Shown: in pieces, positions 36,067-44,565 of the stretch
Position numbering within the stretch: the first letter of the stretch is position 1
Layout: each line of letters begins with the position of its first letter
NCBI GenBank assembly: GCA_004282745.1
Contig: SHMT01000020.1
Coordinates: 1-64,000 of the forward strand
Direction: 5' to 3'
DNA: 64,000 nucleotides
From: Candidatus Scalindua sp. SCAELEC01
Lineage (GTDB): Bacteria > Planctomycetota > Brocadiia > Brocadiales > Scalinduaceae
Program-made: the position numbers and the translations under genes
The notes under the pieces: model-generated
Told to the model about the DNA's origin: nothing
Seen by the model: the letters and a program-made list of their open reading frames with translations, nothing else
The model's database searches: none

Positions 36067-37632
36067 CTATCTGGCCTTTTCAACAATTCGCTTTTCTCTA
36101 ATAACCGTAACCGTTACCTCTCCGGGATATTCCAGTTCGTCTTCGATCCCTTTGGCAACATCATGACATATTTTTGCCGCGAGATTGTCACCGACTTTGT
36201 CTGGATGCACAATTACGCGTACCTCTCTACCGGCCTGAATGGCATAAGCGCTTTCAACACCGTTAAACGAGAGTGCAATACTTTGGAGCTTTTCCAGACG
36301 CTTAATATATTTCTCAAGTGTTTCTCGTCTCGCACCAGGTCTACTTGCCGATATCGCATCTGCAGCATTTACCAAAACTGCATATACGGTTTGGACAGGA
36401 ACCTCTTCATGATGTGAAGCAATTGCATTCACCACCTCAGGTTTTTCATCCAATCTCTTAGCAATATCAGCACCCACCAGTGCATGTGTTCCCTCAACAT
36501 CACCACTAACGGCCTTTCCGATATCATGTAAGAGTCCGCATCTTTTGGCTAGCTGGGAATCGAGATTTAATTCACCTGCAAGGATACCCATAAGCTGAGA
36601 TACTTCGATTGAGTGTTGGAGTTGATTCTGTCCATAGCTTGTCCGGTATCGCAATCGGCCAATCAAATTACTAATTTCTTGAGGCAAATCTAAGATTCCG
36701 AGATCGAAACTTGTCTGTTTTCCCGTTTCCTGAATAATTTGATCAATCTCTTTCTCTGTGTCTTTTACAACCTCTTCAATACGTGTTGGATGGATCCTCC
36801 CGTCTAAAATCAACTTATTTATGGCTACCCGGGCAACTTCCCTACGGACACTGTCAAATCCGGAAAGTACTATGCTTCCAGGAGTATCATCTACGATTAC
36901 GTCAATCCCCGTAGCCTTTTCAAATGCCCTTATATTTCTCCCCTCCCTACCGATGATACGACCCTTCATTTCATCGCTCGGTAGTGCTATCGTACTTACA
37001 ACATTGTCTACGGTGTTATTTGCCGTGCATCGTTGTATTGCCGTGCATATTAACGAAACTGCATTTGCCTCAGCGGTCTCTTTCGCTTTTTGTACATGCT
37101 TTTCAATCAGATTCGCACACTCCTGCTCCATCTCTTTTTCAAGACGGCTTAATAAAAGTTTTTCCGCACTCTCTTTTTCCAAGCCGGAAATTCTCAGGAG
37201 CGCCCCTTTCTCTTCTTGAATCAATTCATCCAGCTCTATCCTTCTCTTATTGCTCTCCCTCTCTTTGTTAGACAAGTTAGAAGCTAAATTCTCAAGGTAT
37301 TTCTCCTTTTTCGTCGAGAGATCTATCTTCCTCTCAAGGTTGTCCTCCCGTTTACTGAGGCGACGTTCCAAGTGACGTAATTCTTGTTTTGTCTCTTGCG
37401 CCTCCTTCTCAAAGGCCTCTCTTCTTTTATAAATTTCCTCTCTTGCAACAATGTCAGCATTTTTGATTATGATTTCTGACTGTGATTTTGCCTCTTTAAT
37501 TAAGTTCTTTGATGTCCTCTCATTACCGATCTGACGAAGTTTAAAAAACAGAAGGCAGATAAAAAAACCGATACCGATACAAGCAGTCAATAAAGTATAA
37601 AAAATTGCAGGATTTCTTAAGATGTCATTAAT
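36067..37632 (-). CDS. rny: Ribonuclease Y, probable AUU start
   Basis: About 521 residues if translation begins at ATT (37630-37632). RNase Y is a membrane-anchored endoribonuclease that initiates mRNA decay. Domains in order: N-terminal membrane helix, a long coiled coil (about 40-200), a KH domain (G-R-I-I-G-R-E-G-R-N-I-R) and an HD domain (L-L-H-D-I-G-K-A, then S-H-H-E-E). The only alternative start, TTG at 37590, has no ribosome site and cuts into the helix. The ATT follows an 11-nt anti-16S match (aaggaggtgat). AUU starts are otherwise known mainly for infC. mnmG follows. Confidence 0.9.
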   Translation of the reverse strand: MNDILRNPAIFYTLLTACIGIGFFICLLFFKLRQIGNERTSKNLIKEAKSQSEIIIKNADIVAREEIYKRREAFEKEAQETKQELRHLERRLSKREDNLERKIDLSTKKEKYLENLASNLSNKERESNKRRIELDELIQEEKGALLRISGLEKESAEKLLLSRLEKEMEQECANLIEKHVQKAKETAEANAVSLICTAIQRCTANNTVDNVVSTIALPSDEMKGRIIGREGRNIRAFEKATGIDVIVDDTPGSIVLSGFDSVRREVARVAINKLILDGRIHPTRIEEVVKDTEKEIDQIIQETGKQTSFDLGILDLPQEISNLIGRLRYRTSYGQNQLQHSIEVSQLMGILAGELNLDSQLAKRCGLLHDIGKAVSGDVEGTHALVGADIAKRLDEKPEVVNAIASHHEEVPVQTVYAVLVNAADAISASRPGARRETLEKYIKRLEKLQSIALSFNGVESAYAIQAGREVRVIVHPDKVGDNLAAKICHDVAKGIEDELEYPGEVTVTVIREKRIVEKAR

Positions 37633-38356
37633 AGAAAATCACCTCCTTTTATGCCAGAACCAAAAAAAAGGTCACGAAAATTTTAATTAGCTGTTATTTG
37701 TATTTAAGTGCGACAGGTCTGAGGAAAGGGAATAAACAGAGAGCTATTTCATCAAAGAAATGGTTTTAGTGCCATCATATTTATAGATAATTTAGCAACG
37801 ATTTAACATTATTTACTACAATACGCTCGTATAAAAAGTGCAAAATTAAACACATCAGGTATTCGTTAACAAAAAGCAGTTTATCAATATGACACCAAAC
37901 CACGATCAAGGATTTCTTGAATTCTTGTTACACTTTCTGCTTTTTAATAATATTCTCTTCTAAAAGCAATGGAGCTGATGATCAATGAATCATTTAAATA
38001 GCGTCCCTTTCGAACCTTTGTCAATAGAAAACCACACATAGGGTAACAGTCTCAAAACAAGTCGTAATTCTATAGTACTAAAATTCCATAGTCAAGCAAT
38101 ATTTAGACATATAATGTCAATAAAGACAATGGTAAAAAGAAGTAGAACTAAGATTATGATTAACTATTGACAACTTATTTGACCTATGTATAATCGGAAC
38201 TAATGTCGACATTTTTTTGTTCGTTGTTTTTTTCACCTTTGCACTGAGTTGTTTCGCGATATGAATCAAGAAAGGATTGATGTCGCTTAATCGGTGCTTT
38301 TTGGTATAAGATTTGGTAGGTCCCATAAAGCAACTGATTCCATTCCTCCAATTAGA
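37633..38356. other. Divergent intergenic region rny / holB
   Basis: About 720 bp, AT-rich. It contains the strong ribosome site of rny (37643-37653). A 69-codon minus-strand frame at 38117-38326 has no ribosome site and is not called. I see no RNA gene or repeat. Confidence 0.35.
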
Positions 38357-39394
38357 ATGTCATTCAATACTCTTTTATCACAAGACCACATCATTAATTA
38401 CTTCAAAAGTGTTATTGAAAGCAATCATCTGGCGCACGCATATATTTTCACGGGGCAAGAGGGTGTGGGAAAGTCGCTCTTTACGAAAGAATTTATAAAA
38501 GCCCTGACCTGTTTAGAAAATGAAAATGGTCATTGTGATGTGTGTCACAACTGCTCGAGAATCAATGGGCATAATCATCCAGACGTTCATTGGGAGGTTT
38601 TAGACAAAAAAGAAAAATTCATCAAGATAGAAAGAGTACGCAATCTCCAGCATACAGCAAGCCTTTGTCCAGTGGAATTAAACTCTAAAATTTTTGTTAT
38701 TCAGGATGCAGAGAGAATGAATGAAGAGGCTGCTAATTGTTTACTCAAGACAATTGAAGAACCCACACCAAATACCCTCTTTATCCTTATCACCAATTCA
38801 CTATCACGTTTAAAAAAGACTATTGTTTCTCGGTGCCAAGTAATAAGGTTCAAGTCCATCCACTCGCAAGTAATTAGAGAGTATTTGATGAAAAAATTCA
38901 ACAATGACGGTGAGGAGATAGAGTGGGCGGCCAAGTATAGTTGCGGAAGTATCGGTAAGGCTTGTGCATTATTGAAGGAAGACTTTTTTAAAGAAAACAA
39001 CAATGTTATAAACAAAATATCTAGATTAAACACTGAGCAGAATATTTCTTGTGCTGAGGAGTTTGTCAATTCTGCCTTAACCCCGACTCGTTCGTTAGAA
39101 GAAGGCAGACAAGTCCTTCGGGACATTCTCAATTGCATTTTACGATATTATCGCGACATGTTAATATTTAAGATTAACAAGAGAGAAAATAGCGACAAGG
39201 CAAGACTCCCCCTTTTTAATGCTAACCGTTCAGATACCATTCAGCTTCATAGTGATACCACTTCTCAGGAAACTATCGTAAAAATTATTTATGAGATTTT
39301 GTTTTCATTAGAATATCTTGATGCTAATGTAAATATTCATCTGTTAATCGAAAGTCTTTTTATCAGGATCTCGGGATCGAATAACCAGCGTTAA
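38357..39394 (+). CDS. holB: DNA polymerase III, delta-prime subunit
   Basis: 345 residues from the ATG at 38357. The clamp-loader AAA+ fold is clear: G-Q-E-G-V-G-K-S as Walker A, a zinc-binding group C-D-V-C-H-N-C with a cysteine upstream, V-I-Q-D-A-E-R-M as Walker B region, N-C-L-L-K-T-I-E-E-P, and S-R-C-Q as the sensor/SRC motif. The intact P-loop makes DnaX an alternative, but the length and the C-terminal domain fit delta-prime. No good ribosome site is visible. It is convergent with ileS. Confidence 0.85.
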   Translation: MSFNTLLSQDHIINYFKSVIESNHLAHAYIFTGQEGVGKSLFTKEFIKALTCLENENGHCDVCHNCSRINGHNHPDVHWEVLDKKEKFIKIERVRNLQHTASLCPVELNSKIFVIQDAERMNEEAANCLLKTIEEPTPNTLFILITNSLSRLKKTIVSRCQVIRFKSIHSQVIREYLMKKFNNDGEEIEWAAKYSCGSIGKACALLKEDFFKENNNVINKISRLNTEQNISCAEEFVNSALTPTRSLEEGRQVLRDILNCILRYYRDMLIFKINKRENSDKARLPLFNANRSDTIQLHSDTTSQETIVKIIYEILFSLEYLDANVNIHLLIESLFIRISGSNNQR

Positions 39395-39425
39395 TGGGTT
39401 CAAATGTGAAAGCTTTCAGAGCGCT

Positions 39426-42233
39426 TTATACCTCGATCTGCTCAATAACTTCTGCACATCGCTTACAGAGGGACGAATATTTTTCAAGCGTACCTACTTC
39501 CTTGCGGAAATTCCAGCATCTTTCGCATTTGTTGCTCTCCGACATTTTTACCGTTACCCATAAGTTATTAAAATTTTCGCCTACATGTGCAGAATCTAAA
39601 GTTTCATTACTGATCGTCACTTCAGATACAATAAATATCATGGGTAAATCACGGTGATATTTTTCTAAAAACTGAAAGAGTTCGTCGTCGTTTGTGTAGA
39701 GAGCGACCGCCGCTTCAAGAGAATTACCGATTTTCTTTTCTGCTCTCATTTTTTCCAGTTCTCGTGCAACATCTGACCGTATTTTAATTATTTTATCCCA
39801 ACTCTTATCTAACTCTTCATCAATATGTTTTTCATTAATTTCCGGCCAATCTGACAGATGTACACTAGTACTTTCACCTTCCGTCTCCATCCAAACTTCT
39901 TCTGCCGTGTAAACGAGAATTGGAGCCAATAGCCTGACCAACACACTGTTTATCCTATGCAGAACAGTCTGCGCCGCCCTTCTTTGTTGAGAATTTTTCG
40001 AAAATGTATAGAGACGATCTTTCAAGATATCAAAATAAAAAGAGCTCATCTCTACAACACAAAAATTCTGAATGGTGTGGTATACACGATGAAATTGCAA
40101 TAGCTCATAAGCTGAGGTTACTGTATTAATGAGTTTCTCCGTCTTGAGCAATGCCCACTTGTCAATCTCCCAGAGCTTTTCATATTCTATGCTGTCATTC
40201 TTTGGATCGAAATCACATATGTTTCCAAGAATATATCTAAACGTATTCCTGAACCGTCTATATGAATCTGACGTACGTTGAATAATCGCACGGGAGGTGT
40301 TCATTTCATTTCTATACTCCATCGAGGCTGTCCATAATCTGAGAACATCTCCTCCCAACTCTGTTAAAGCATCACTCACCGATACGAAATTACCCAGTGA
40401 TTTAGACATTTTTTCACCTTTTTCATCCACGACAAACCCGTGTGTCAGCACTGTCTTAAAAGGTGCACATCCCCATGCCGCAACAGAGGGAAGGAGTGAC
40501 AACTGGAACCAGCCTCTATGTTGATCGCTTCCCTCAAGATACATATCTGCTGGAAATGACAAATAATTACGCTTATGGAGAACAGAGTGATGGCTTGAAC
40601 CTGATTCAAACCACACGTCAAAGATATCGTTCTCTTTTTCAAATGTAGCGGAACCACACTTTGAACATTTTATACCTTCAGGTAGAAATTCTTGAGAATT
40701 TTTATAAAACCAACTATCCGCTCCATACTGTAAGAACATATCACGTACGTGATAGACAACATCTACATCCAAAAGTGTTTCTTGGCAATTCGTGCAATAA
40801 AATACAGGGATAGGCACTCCCCAAGATCGTTGTCTGGAAATACACCAATCGGGACGATCCTTAATCATATTAGACATCCGTACTTCTCCCCAGGTTGGCA
40901 ACCATTTTGTTTTTTTTACCTGATCTAATACCTCTTCTCGAAGTCCACAATGGTCCAAACTCACAAACCACTGCTCAGTAGCACGGAAAATCACCGGTTC
41001 TTTGCAACGCCAACAGTGAGGATATGAATGTTGTAGATTATCCTTATATAATAAAAGGCCTAATTCCTCTAATTTTTTTTGTATAGATTTATTACCTTCA
41101 GAGATATGCTGTTTTGCAAAAAGCCCAGCTTCTTCTGTAAAAAAACCTGACTTGTCAACAGGACTAAGGATAGGCATGTTATACCGTAAACCTGTTACAT
41201 AATCATCCTGTCCATGGCCTGGAGCAGTGTGTACGCAACCAGTTCCGTCAGAAAGGGTAACATAATCTGCCAAAACGAGTGATCCAGATCTTTCCATCAT
41301 CGCATGTTGGTAGGTAAGTCCTTCCAGAGAGCTACCAGTTGCAGTTCCAAGTAAATCATATTTCTCAATCTTCAGCAAATTCATGATCGAACCAACCAAA
41401 CTGTCAGCAATTATTGTAACTTCACTCTTTTCTGTTTTAGGATTTTTATACCTTACCGCTCTGTAGCTGTAGTCTGGATGCAAAGCGATTGCAAGATTAG
41501 CAGGTAATGTCCAAGGAGTGGTTGTCCAGATCAGAATAGATACGTCTTGATTTCCAATATCCGGAAAAACGGAAGAAACGTCATCAATAATCTTAAAGTT
41601 AACATAGATTGAGGGACTTGTTTCATTTCGATATTCTAATTCAGCCTCGGCAAGGGCTGTTTCACACCGCATACACCAGTGTATAGGCTTTAGTTTTCTA
41701 TATATGTAGCCCTTTTCTACGAGTTTTCCAAAAACCTCGATTATGCCTGCTTCGTACTGGGGAGTGAAAGTGAGATACGAAGATCCCCAATCGGCAGAAA
41801 CACCCAAAGATCTAAACTGCTTCATCTGAATCTTAACGAATTTTTCTGCATACTGTTTACACTTCTTTCGAATCTCAATTCTTTCCATGGCTTTTGCCTT
41901 TGAACCGATCTCCTGCAGAACCCTATGCTCTATTGGAAGACCGTGGCAGTCCCAACCGGGAATGTACGGGGCATCATATCCCCTCATGGTAAAATACCTT
42001 ATAATAATATCCTTTAAAATCTTGTTCAATCCGGTACCAATATGGAGATCGCCAGTGGGGTACGGTGGTCCATCATGAAGTATGAATTTCTTTGCACCAG
42101 AACGAGCCTTCCGTATTTTTGCATAGAGGCCTTCTGATTCCCATTTTTTCAGAAATCCTGGTTCTCTCTGCACGAGATTTCCCTTCATAGAGAATTTTGT
42201 TTTTGGTAAATTTATTGTATCTTTATAACTCAT
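39426..42233 (-). CDS. ileS: Isoleucyl-tRNA synthetase
   Basis: 935 residues, the usual bacterial length. Class I motifs: H-I-G-T near residue 63 of the P-Y-P-T-G-D-L-H-I-G-T block (the HIGH equivalent) and K-M-S-K-S near residue 600. The editing (CP1) domain lies between. The C-terminal zinc finger is C-E-R-C ... C-K-R-C, typical of bacterial IleRS. The ATG at 42233 has a gaagga ribosome site. Confidence 0.97.
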   Translation of the reverse strand: MSYKDTINLPKTKFSMKGNLVQREPGFLKKWESEGLYAKIRKARSGAKKFILHDGPPYPTGDLHIGTGLNKILKDIIIRYFTMRGYDAPYIPGWDCHGLPIEHRVLQEIGSKAKAMERIEIRKKCKQYAEKFVKIQMKQFRSLGVSADWGSSYLTFTPQYEAGIIEVFGKLVEKGYIYRKLKPIHWCMRCETALAEAELEYRNETSPSIYVNFKIIDDVSSVFPDIGNQDVSILIWTTTPWTLPANLAIALHPDYSYRAVRYKNPKTEKSEVTIIADSLVGSIMNLLKIEKYDLLGTATGSSLEGLTYQHAMMERSGSLVLADYVTLSDGTGCVHTAPGHGQDDYVTGLRYNMPILSPVDKSGFFTEEAGLFAKQHISEGNKSIQKKLEELGLLLYKDNLQHSYPHCWRCKEPVIFRATEQWFVSLDHCGLREEVLDQVKKTKWLPTWGEVRMSNMIKDRPDWCISRQRSWGVPIPVFYCTNCQETLLDVDVVYHVRDMFLQYGADSWFYKNSQEFLPEGIKCSKCGSATFEKENDIFDVWFESGSSHHSVLHKRNYLSFPADMYLEGSDQHRGWFQLSLLPSVAAWGCAPFKTVLTHGFVVDEKGEKMSKSLGNFVSVSDALTELGGDVLRLWTASMEYRNEMNTSRAIIQRTSDSYRRFRNTFRYILGNICDFDPKNDSIEYEKLWEIDKWALLKTEKLINTVTSAYELLQFHRVYHTIQNFCVVEMSSFYFDILKDRLYTFSKNSQQRRAAQTVLHRINSVLVRLLAPILVYTAEEVWMETEGESTSVHLSDWPEINEKHIDEELDKSWDKIIKIRSDVARELEKMRAEKKIGNSLEAAVALYTNDDELFQFLEKYHRDLPMIFIVSEVTISNETLDSAHVGENFNNLWVTVKMSESNKCERCWNFRKEVGTLEKYSSLCKRCAEVIEQIEV

Positions 42234-42292
42234 AAGTGTAGCTTCCTTCCATCAACGGGAGTGGCCTCATCGTACTAATCTTTGGAAAAACT

Positions 42293-42499
42293 CCTTAGGG
42301 CCCAGGCAAAAATAACTTGGCATTTTCAGGATATCTTCGTCCGCTCTTCACTCGTCGAATCCTCGGTGTAGCGCAGGCTACGCCTGCGGTTCAGCTCGAT
42401 CGGATCGACCAAACCTGACTTAAAACTGAGCGCCCGCCCGGCTCATACCGTTCGGACGGGCGATAAATTAACAAGTTACTTTTTTTCTGGCCCCTTAGC
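42293..42499. repeat. Element C: 207-bp unit with terminal inverted repeats
   Basis: The left end cttagggcccag-gc-aaaaataacttg is the imperfect inverse of the right end caagttac-ttttttt-ctggccccttag. The interior is richer in GC than the surroundings and holds two hairpins, cgcaggc-tac-gcctgcg and cgcccg...cgggcg. There is no coding capacity. The right end provides the stop codon (42495-42497) of the adjacent minus-strand gene. Only one copy is in the window. Confidence 0.7.
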
Positions 42500-42812
42500 G
42501 GGTTTGTGACCGGTCAGGCAGAACCAAATAGGTAACAAATTTATCTAGATCTTTTTTCATAAAATTACGTACAAATATTTCTTTCTCTTTTGATCTTTTA
42601 CCCGCTATTATTTCTATATCAGAATTCTTTCTCTTTAACCATTTTGCAATTATTTTTACTATAGCCTTGTTTGCCTTTCCTTTTTCAGGTGGTACTGATA
42701 CGGCAACTTTTAGTTGTTTGTTGTACTCTCCTATTATTCTCTCTTGACTTGAATTTGGTTGTACTTTTATGGGGATTACTATTCCATCATTTTTTTCTCT
42801 TATCTCAATCAT
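42495..42812 (-). CDS. DUF167/YggU-family protein
   Basis: 105 residues from the ATG at 42812, 4 bp after the acylphosphatase stop. The family pattern is clear: I-P-I-K-V-Q-P-N-S-S near the start, then V-S-V-P-P-E-K-G-K-A-N-K-A-I and I-I-A-G-K-R-S-K-E-K. The function of the family is not established. The last codons, including the stop, run into element C, so the natural C-terminus may have been altered there. Confidence 0.85.
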   Translation of the reverse strand: MIEIREKNDGIVIPIKVQPNSSQERIIGEYNKQLKVAVSVPPEKGKANKAIVKIIAKWLKRKNSDIEIIAGKRSKEKEIFVRNFMKKDLDKFVTYLVLPDRSQTR

Positions 42813-42816
42813 TTCT

Positions 42817-43104
42817 TCAAAAAGACGCTGTATCAATTGTGAATGTCTTAAATGTACCCGTTGCTTGTTCCGCTTTCACCTCAATATCGGTAACATTTGC
42901 ACCAGGCGGCCCCGTCTTACACCACTCTACCGCCTTCTCCACATTCTCTTTTCTGCCTTCAAAAACAGCTTCCACCCGTCCATCTTTACAGTTTTTGACC
43001 CAACCAGTCAAATCTAACCGACACGCCTCTTCTCTTGTTGAGGCCCTAAAAAACACTCCCTGAACTCTCCCTTTAACAAAGATGTGCGCCCTAACGTATT
43101 CCAT
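42817..43104 (-). CDS. acyP: Acylphosphatase
   Basis: 95 residues. This small enzyme hydrolyses acyl phosphates. The phosphate-binding loop is G-R-V-Q-G-V-F-F-R-A, with the catalytic Arg at its end, and the conserved Asn lies in G-W-V-K-N. Both catalytic residues are present. It is followed 4 bp on by the DUF167 gene. Confidence 0.93.
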   Translation of the reverse strand: MEYVRAHIFVKGRVQGVFFRASTREEACRLDLTGWVKNCKDGRVEAVFEGRKENVEKAVEWCKTGPPGANVTDIEVKAEQATGTFKTFTIDTASF

Positions 43105-43673
43105 AATTAATCATCTTTATTCTACCCGGTCTCGGTCTGTAACGATCTTTATAAAAAGTTTCAGTATAGAAACACCAGCTTACCCACAATTTGATTGCGT
43201 ACCTGATGACTACCAACAATTACTTTAAGATGACGATAGGTAGGTCAAAAAATGATTACCTGATGTAAATTTATAAATAACACCCTTTATAGAAAATCGC
43301 GACAATTCTCACTACTCATAATATTTATGAATGAGCGGTCGCCTTCACATGGAGAACGGAATGTTAATTGAGAGGCAAGACAAATCGTAAAGGTTTATGG
43401 TAAATCAGATACGTGTCGCAATGTTGAGGTATATGATAAGCGCTAATGAGTAAAACCAACCGTCAAAGAGGACTGTACCTGCTCCCTCTTTATCGGATCT
43501 TATCCGATACCCATAGTAAGGTAAGTATCGTATACTTCACCAATCACAAAATTCCCTGCTTACAACATGGTAAGCAGGGAATTTGCGAGCTGATTCCCCA
43601 AAATTTGGGGCAAGATTAAGGCGTATTCAAATCAATTAAGAGCAATAATATTTTACCAAAGCAGAGCTGGAGG
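43105..43673. other. Intergenic region with hairpins and a family B-like relic
   Basis: About 570 bp without a gene. At 43490-43535 tatcggatcttatccgatac and the following bases resemble one end of repeat family B, in diverged form. A perfect 15-bp stem (aaattccctgcttac / gtaagcagggaattt) lies at 43550-43585 with a 6-nt loop. A second palindrome, ccccaaaatttgggg, lies at 43597-43611. The large stem may terminate transcription coming from acyP/DUF167's opposite side or protect ccsB mRNA. Confidence 0.5.
43550..43585. terminator. Perfect 15-bp hairpin downstream of ccsB
   Basis: The stem aaattccctgcttac / gtaagcagggaattt has a 6-nt loop, with AT-rich flanks on both sides but no long T run. It lies about 90 bp beyond the ccsB stop on the minus strand, a natural position for a terminator. 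Confidence 0.55.
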
Positions 43674-44558
43674 TTAGTCAGCATAAATATGGTCACTCGT
43701 ACCCGCTGTTGGAAGCTTATGCAACCCCATAAACGTAAATATAACGGTAGGAAAAGCGACGAGCAATATTATTGAAAGCAAAACAGGACGAAAACTTTTT
43801 GAGATCTTGGTTTTTGGTAAAATTAATGGTAAATGCAAATAAGTGAGATAGATAAGCCAGTTAATCAATGACCAGATCTCTTTCGGATCCCAACCCCAGT
43901 AAGTGCCCCAGGCACCTTTAGCCCAGATAGATCCCGTAATCAATCCAATAGTCAAAAATGGAAATCCAATCGAAACGGATATATAAGCCAGCTTATCAAA
44001 GGTCATATCCTTGCCTAAATTGCTATTATCTTTAGACATAACAACTTCCTGTGTCTTACCGTGGAAAATGGCCCTATAGATAAGGTAAATAATTGCAGCA
44101 GAGAATGATATACTTAAGGCAGCATAAGATATAAAATAATTGATCACATGAGTTACCAGCCAATTACTCTGCAAGGCTGGAGGTAACTCCTTAATAGTGC
44201 TGTCTGTATTAATCGCAAAATACAAAAAAAGGGCGGACAACGCACATTGTAGAGCACCGATAATACCCAAGCGTGAACTGTGAATTCGTACAATGAATAT
44301 CGTTACAAGCTCCATAATGATATATACCAGAGCTATACTCCAGGCGAAGAATACGAAAGATTCGAACTTGTCGGACATGGGTGCGTGGCCAGCCTCAAAC
44401 CATCTCATGAGTACCAAGGTTGTATTGAGTATTAAAGCACCGGACATAACGCCGAGAGCGATATAACGCGTAGCGACAGACCTCGAAACTTCTCTTATAA
44501 CGTAAGCGATGACACCGAATATAAATGCATAAAAAGTAATGTTCAGCATGAAATCCAT
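43674..44558 (-). CDS. ccsA: System II cytochrome c biogenesis protein CcsB/CcsA
   Basis: 294 residues with about eight membrane helices. It handles haem delivery for cytochrome c maturation (system II). The tryptophan-rich haem motif is W-G-T-Y-W-G-W-D-P-K-E-I-W-S and conserved histidines lie in neighbouring helices. The ATG at 44558 has a strong aggagaggtg site. It lies 7 bp after its partner resB, so the two are an operon. Such systems are typical of bacteria that rely on c-type cytochromes, as anammox bacteria do. Naming (CcsA or CcsB) varies between groups. Confidence 0.92.
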   Translation of the reverse strand: MDFMLNITFYAFIFGVIAYVIREVSRSVATRYIALGVMSGALILNTTLVLMRWFEAGHAPMSDKFESFVFFAWSIALVYIIMELVTIFIVRIHSSRLGIIGALQCALSALFLYFAINTDSTIKELPPALQSNWLVTHVINYFISYAALSISFSAAIIYLIYRAIFHGKTQEVVMSKDNSNLGKDMTFDKLAYISVSIGFPFLTIGLITGSIWAKGAWGTYWGWDPKEIWSLINWLIYLTYLHLPLILPKTKISKSFRPVLLSIILLVAFPTVIFTFMGLHKLPTAGTSDHIYAD

Positions 44559-44565
44559 ATCTGAC

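Noticed and set aside
38117-38326. 69-codon minus-strand frame in the rny/holB gap
   Set aside because: No ribosome site and no recognisable pattern; it overlaps the AT-rich promoter area.
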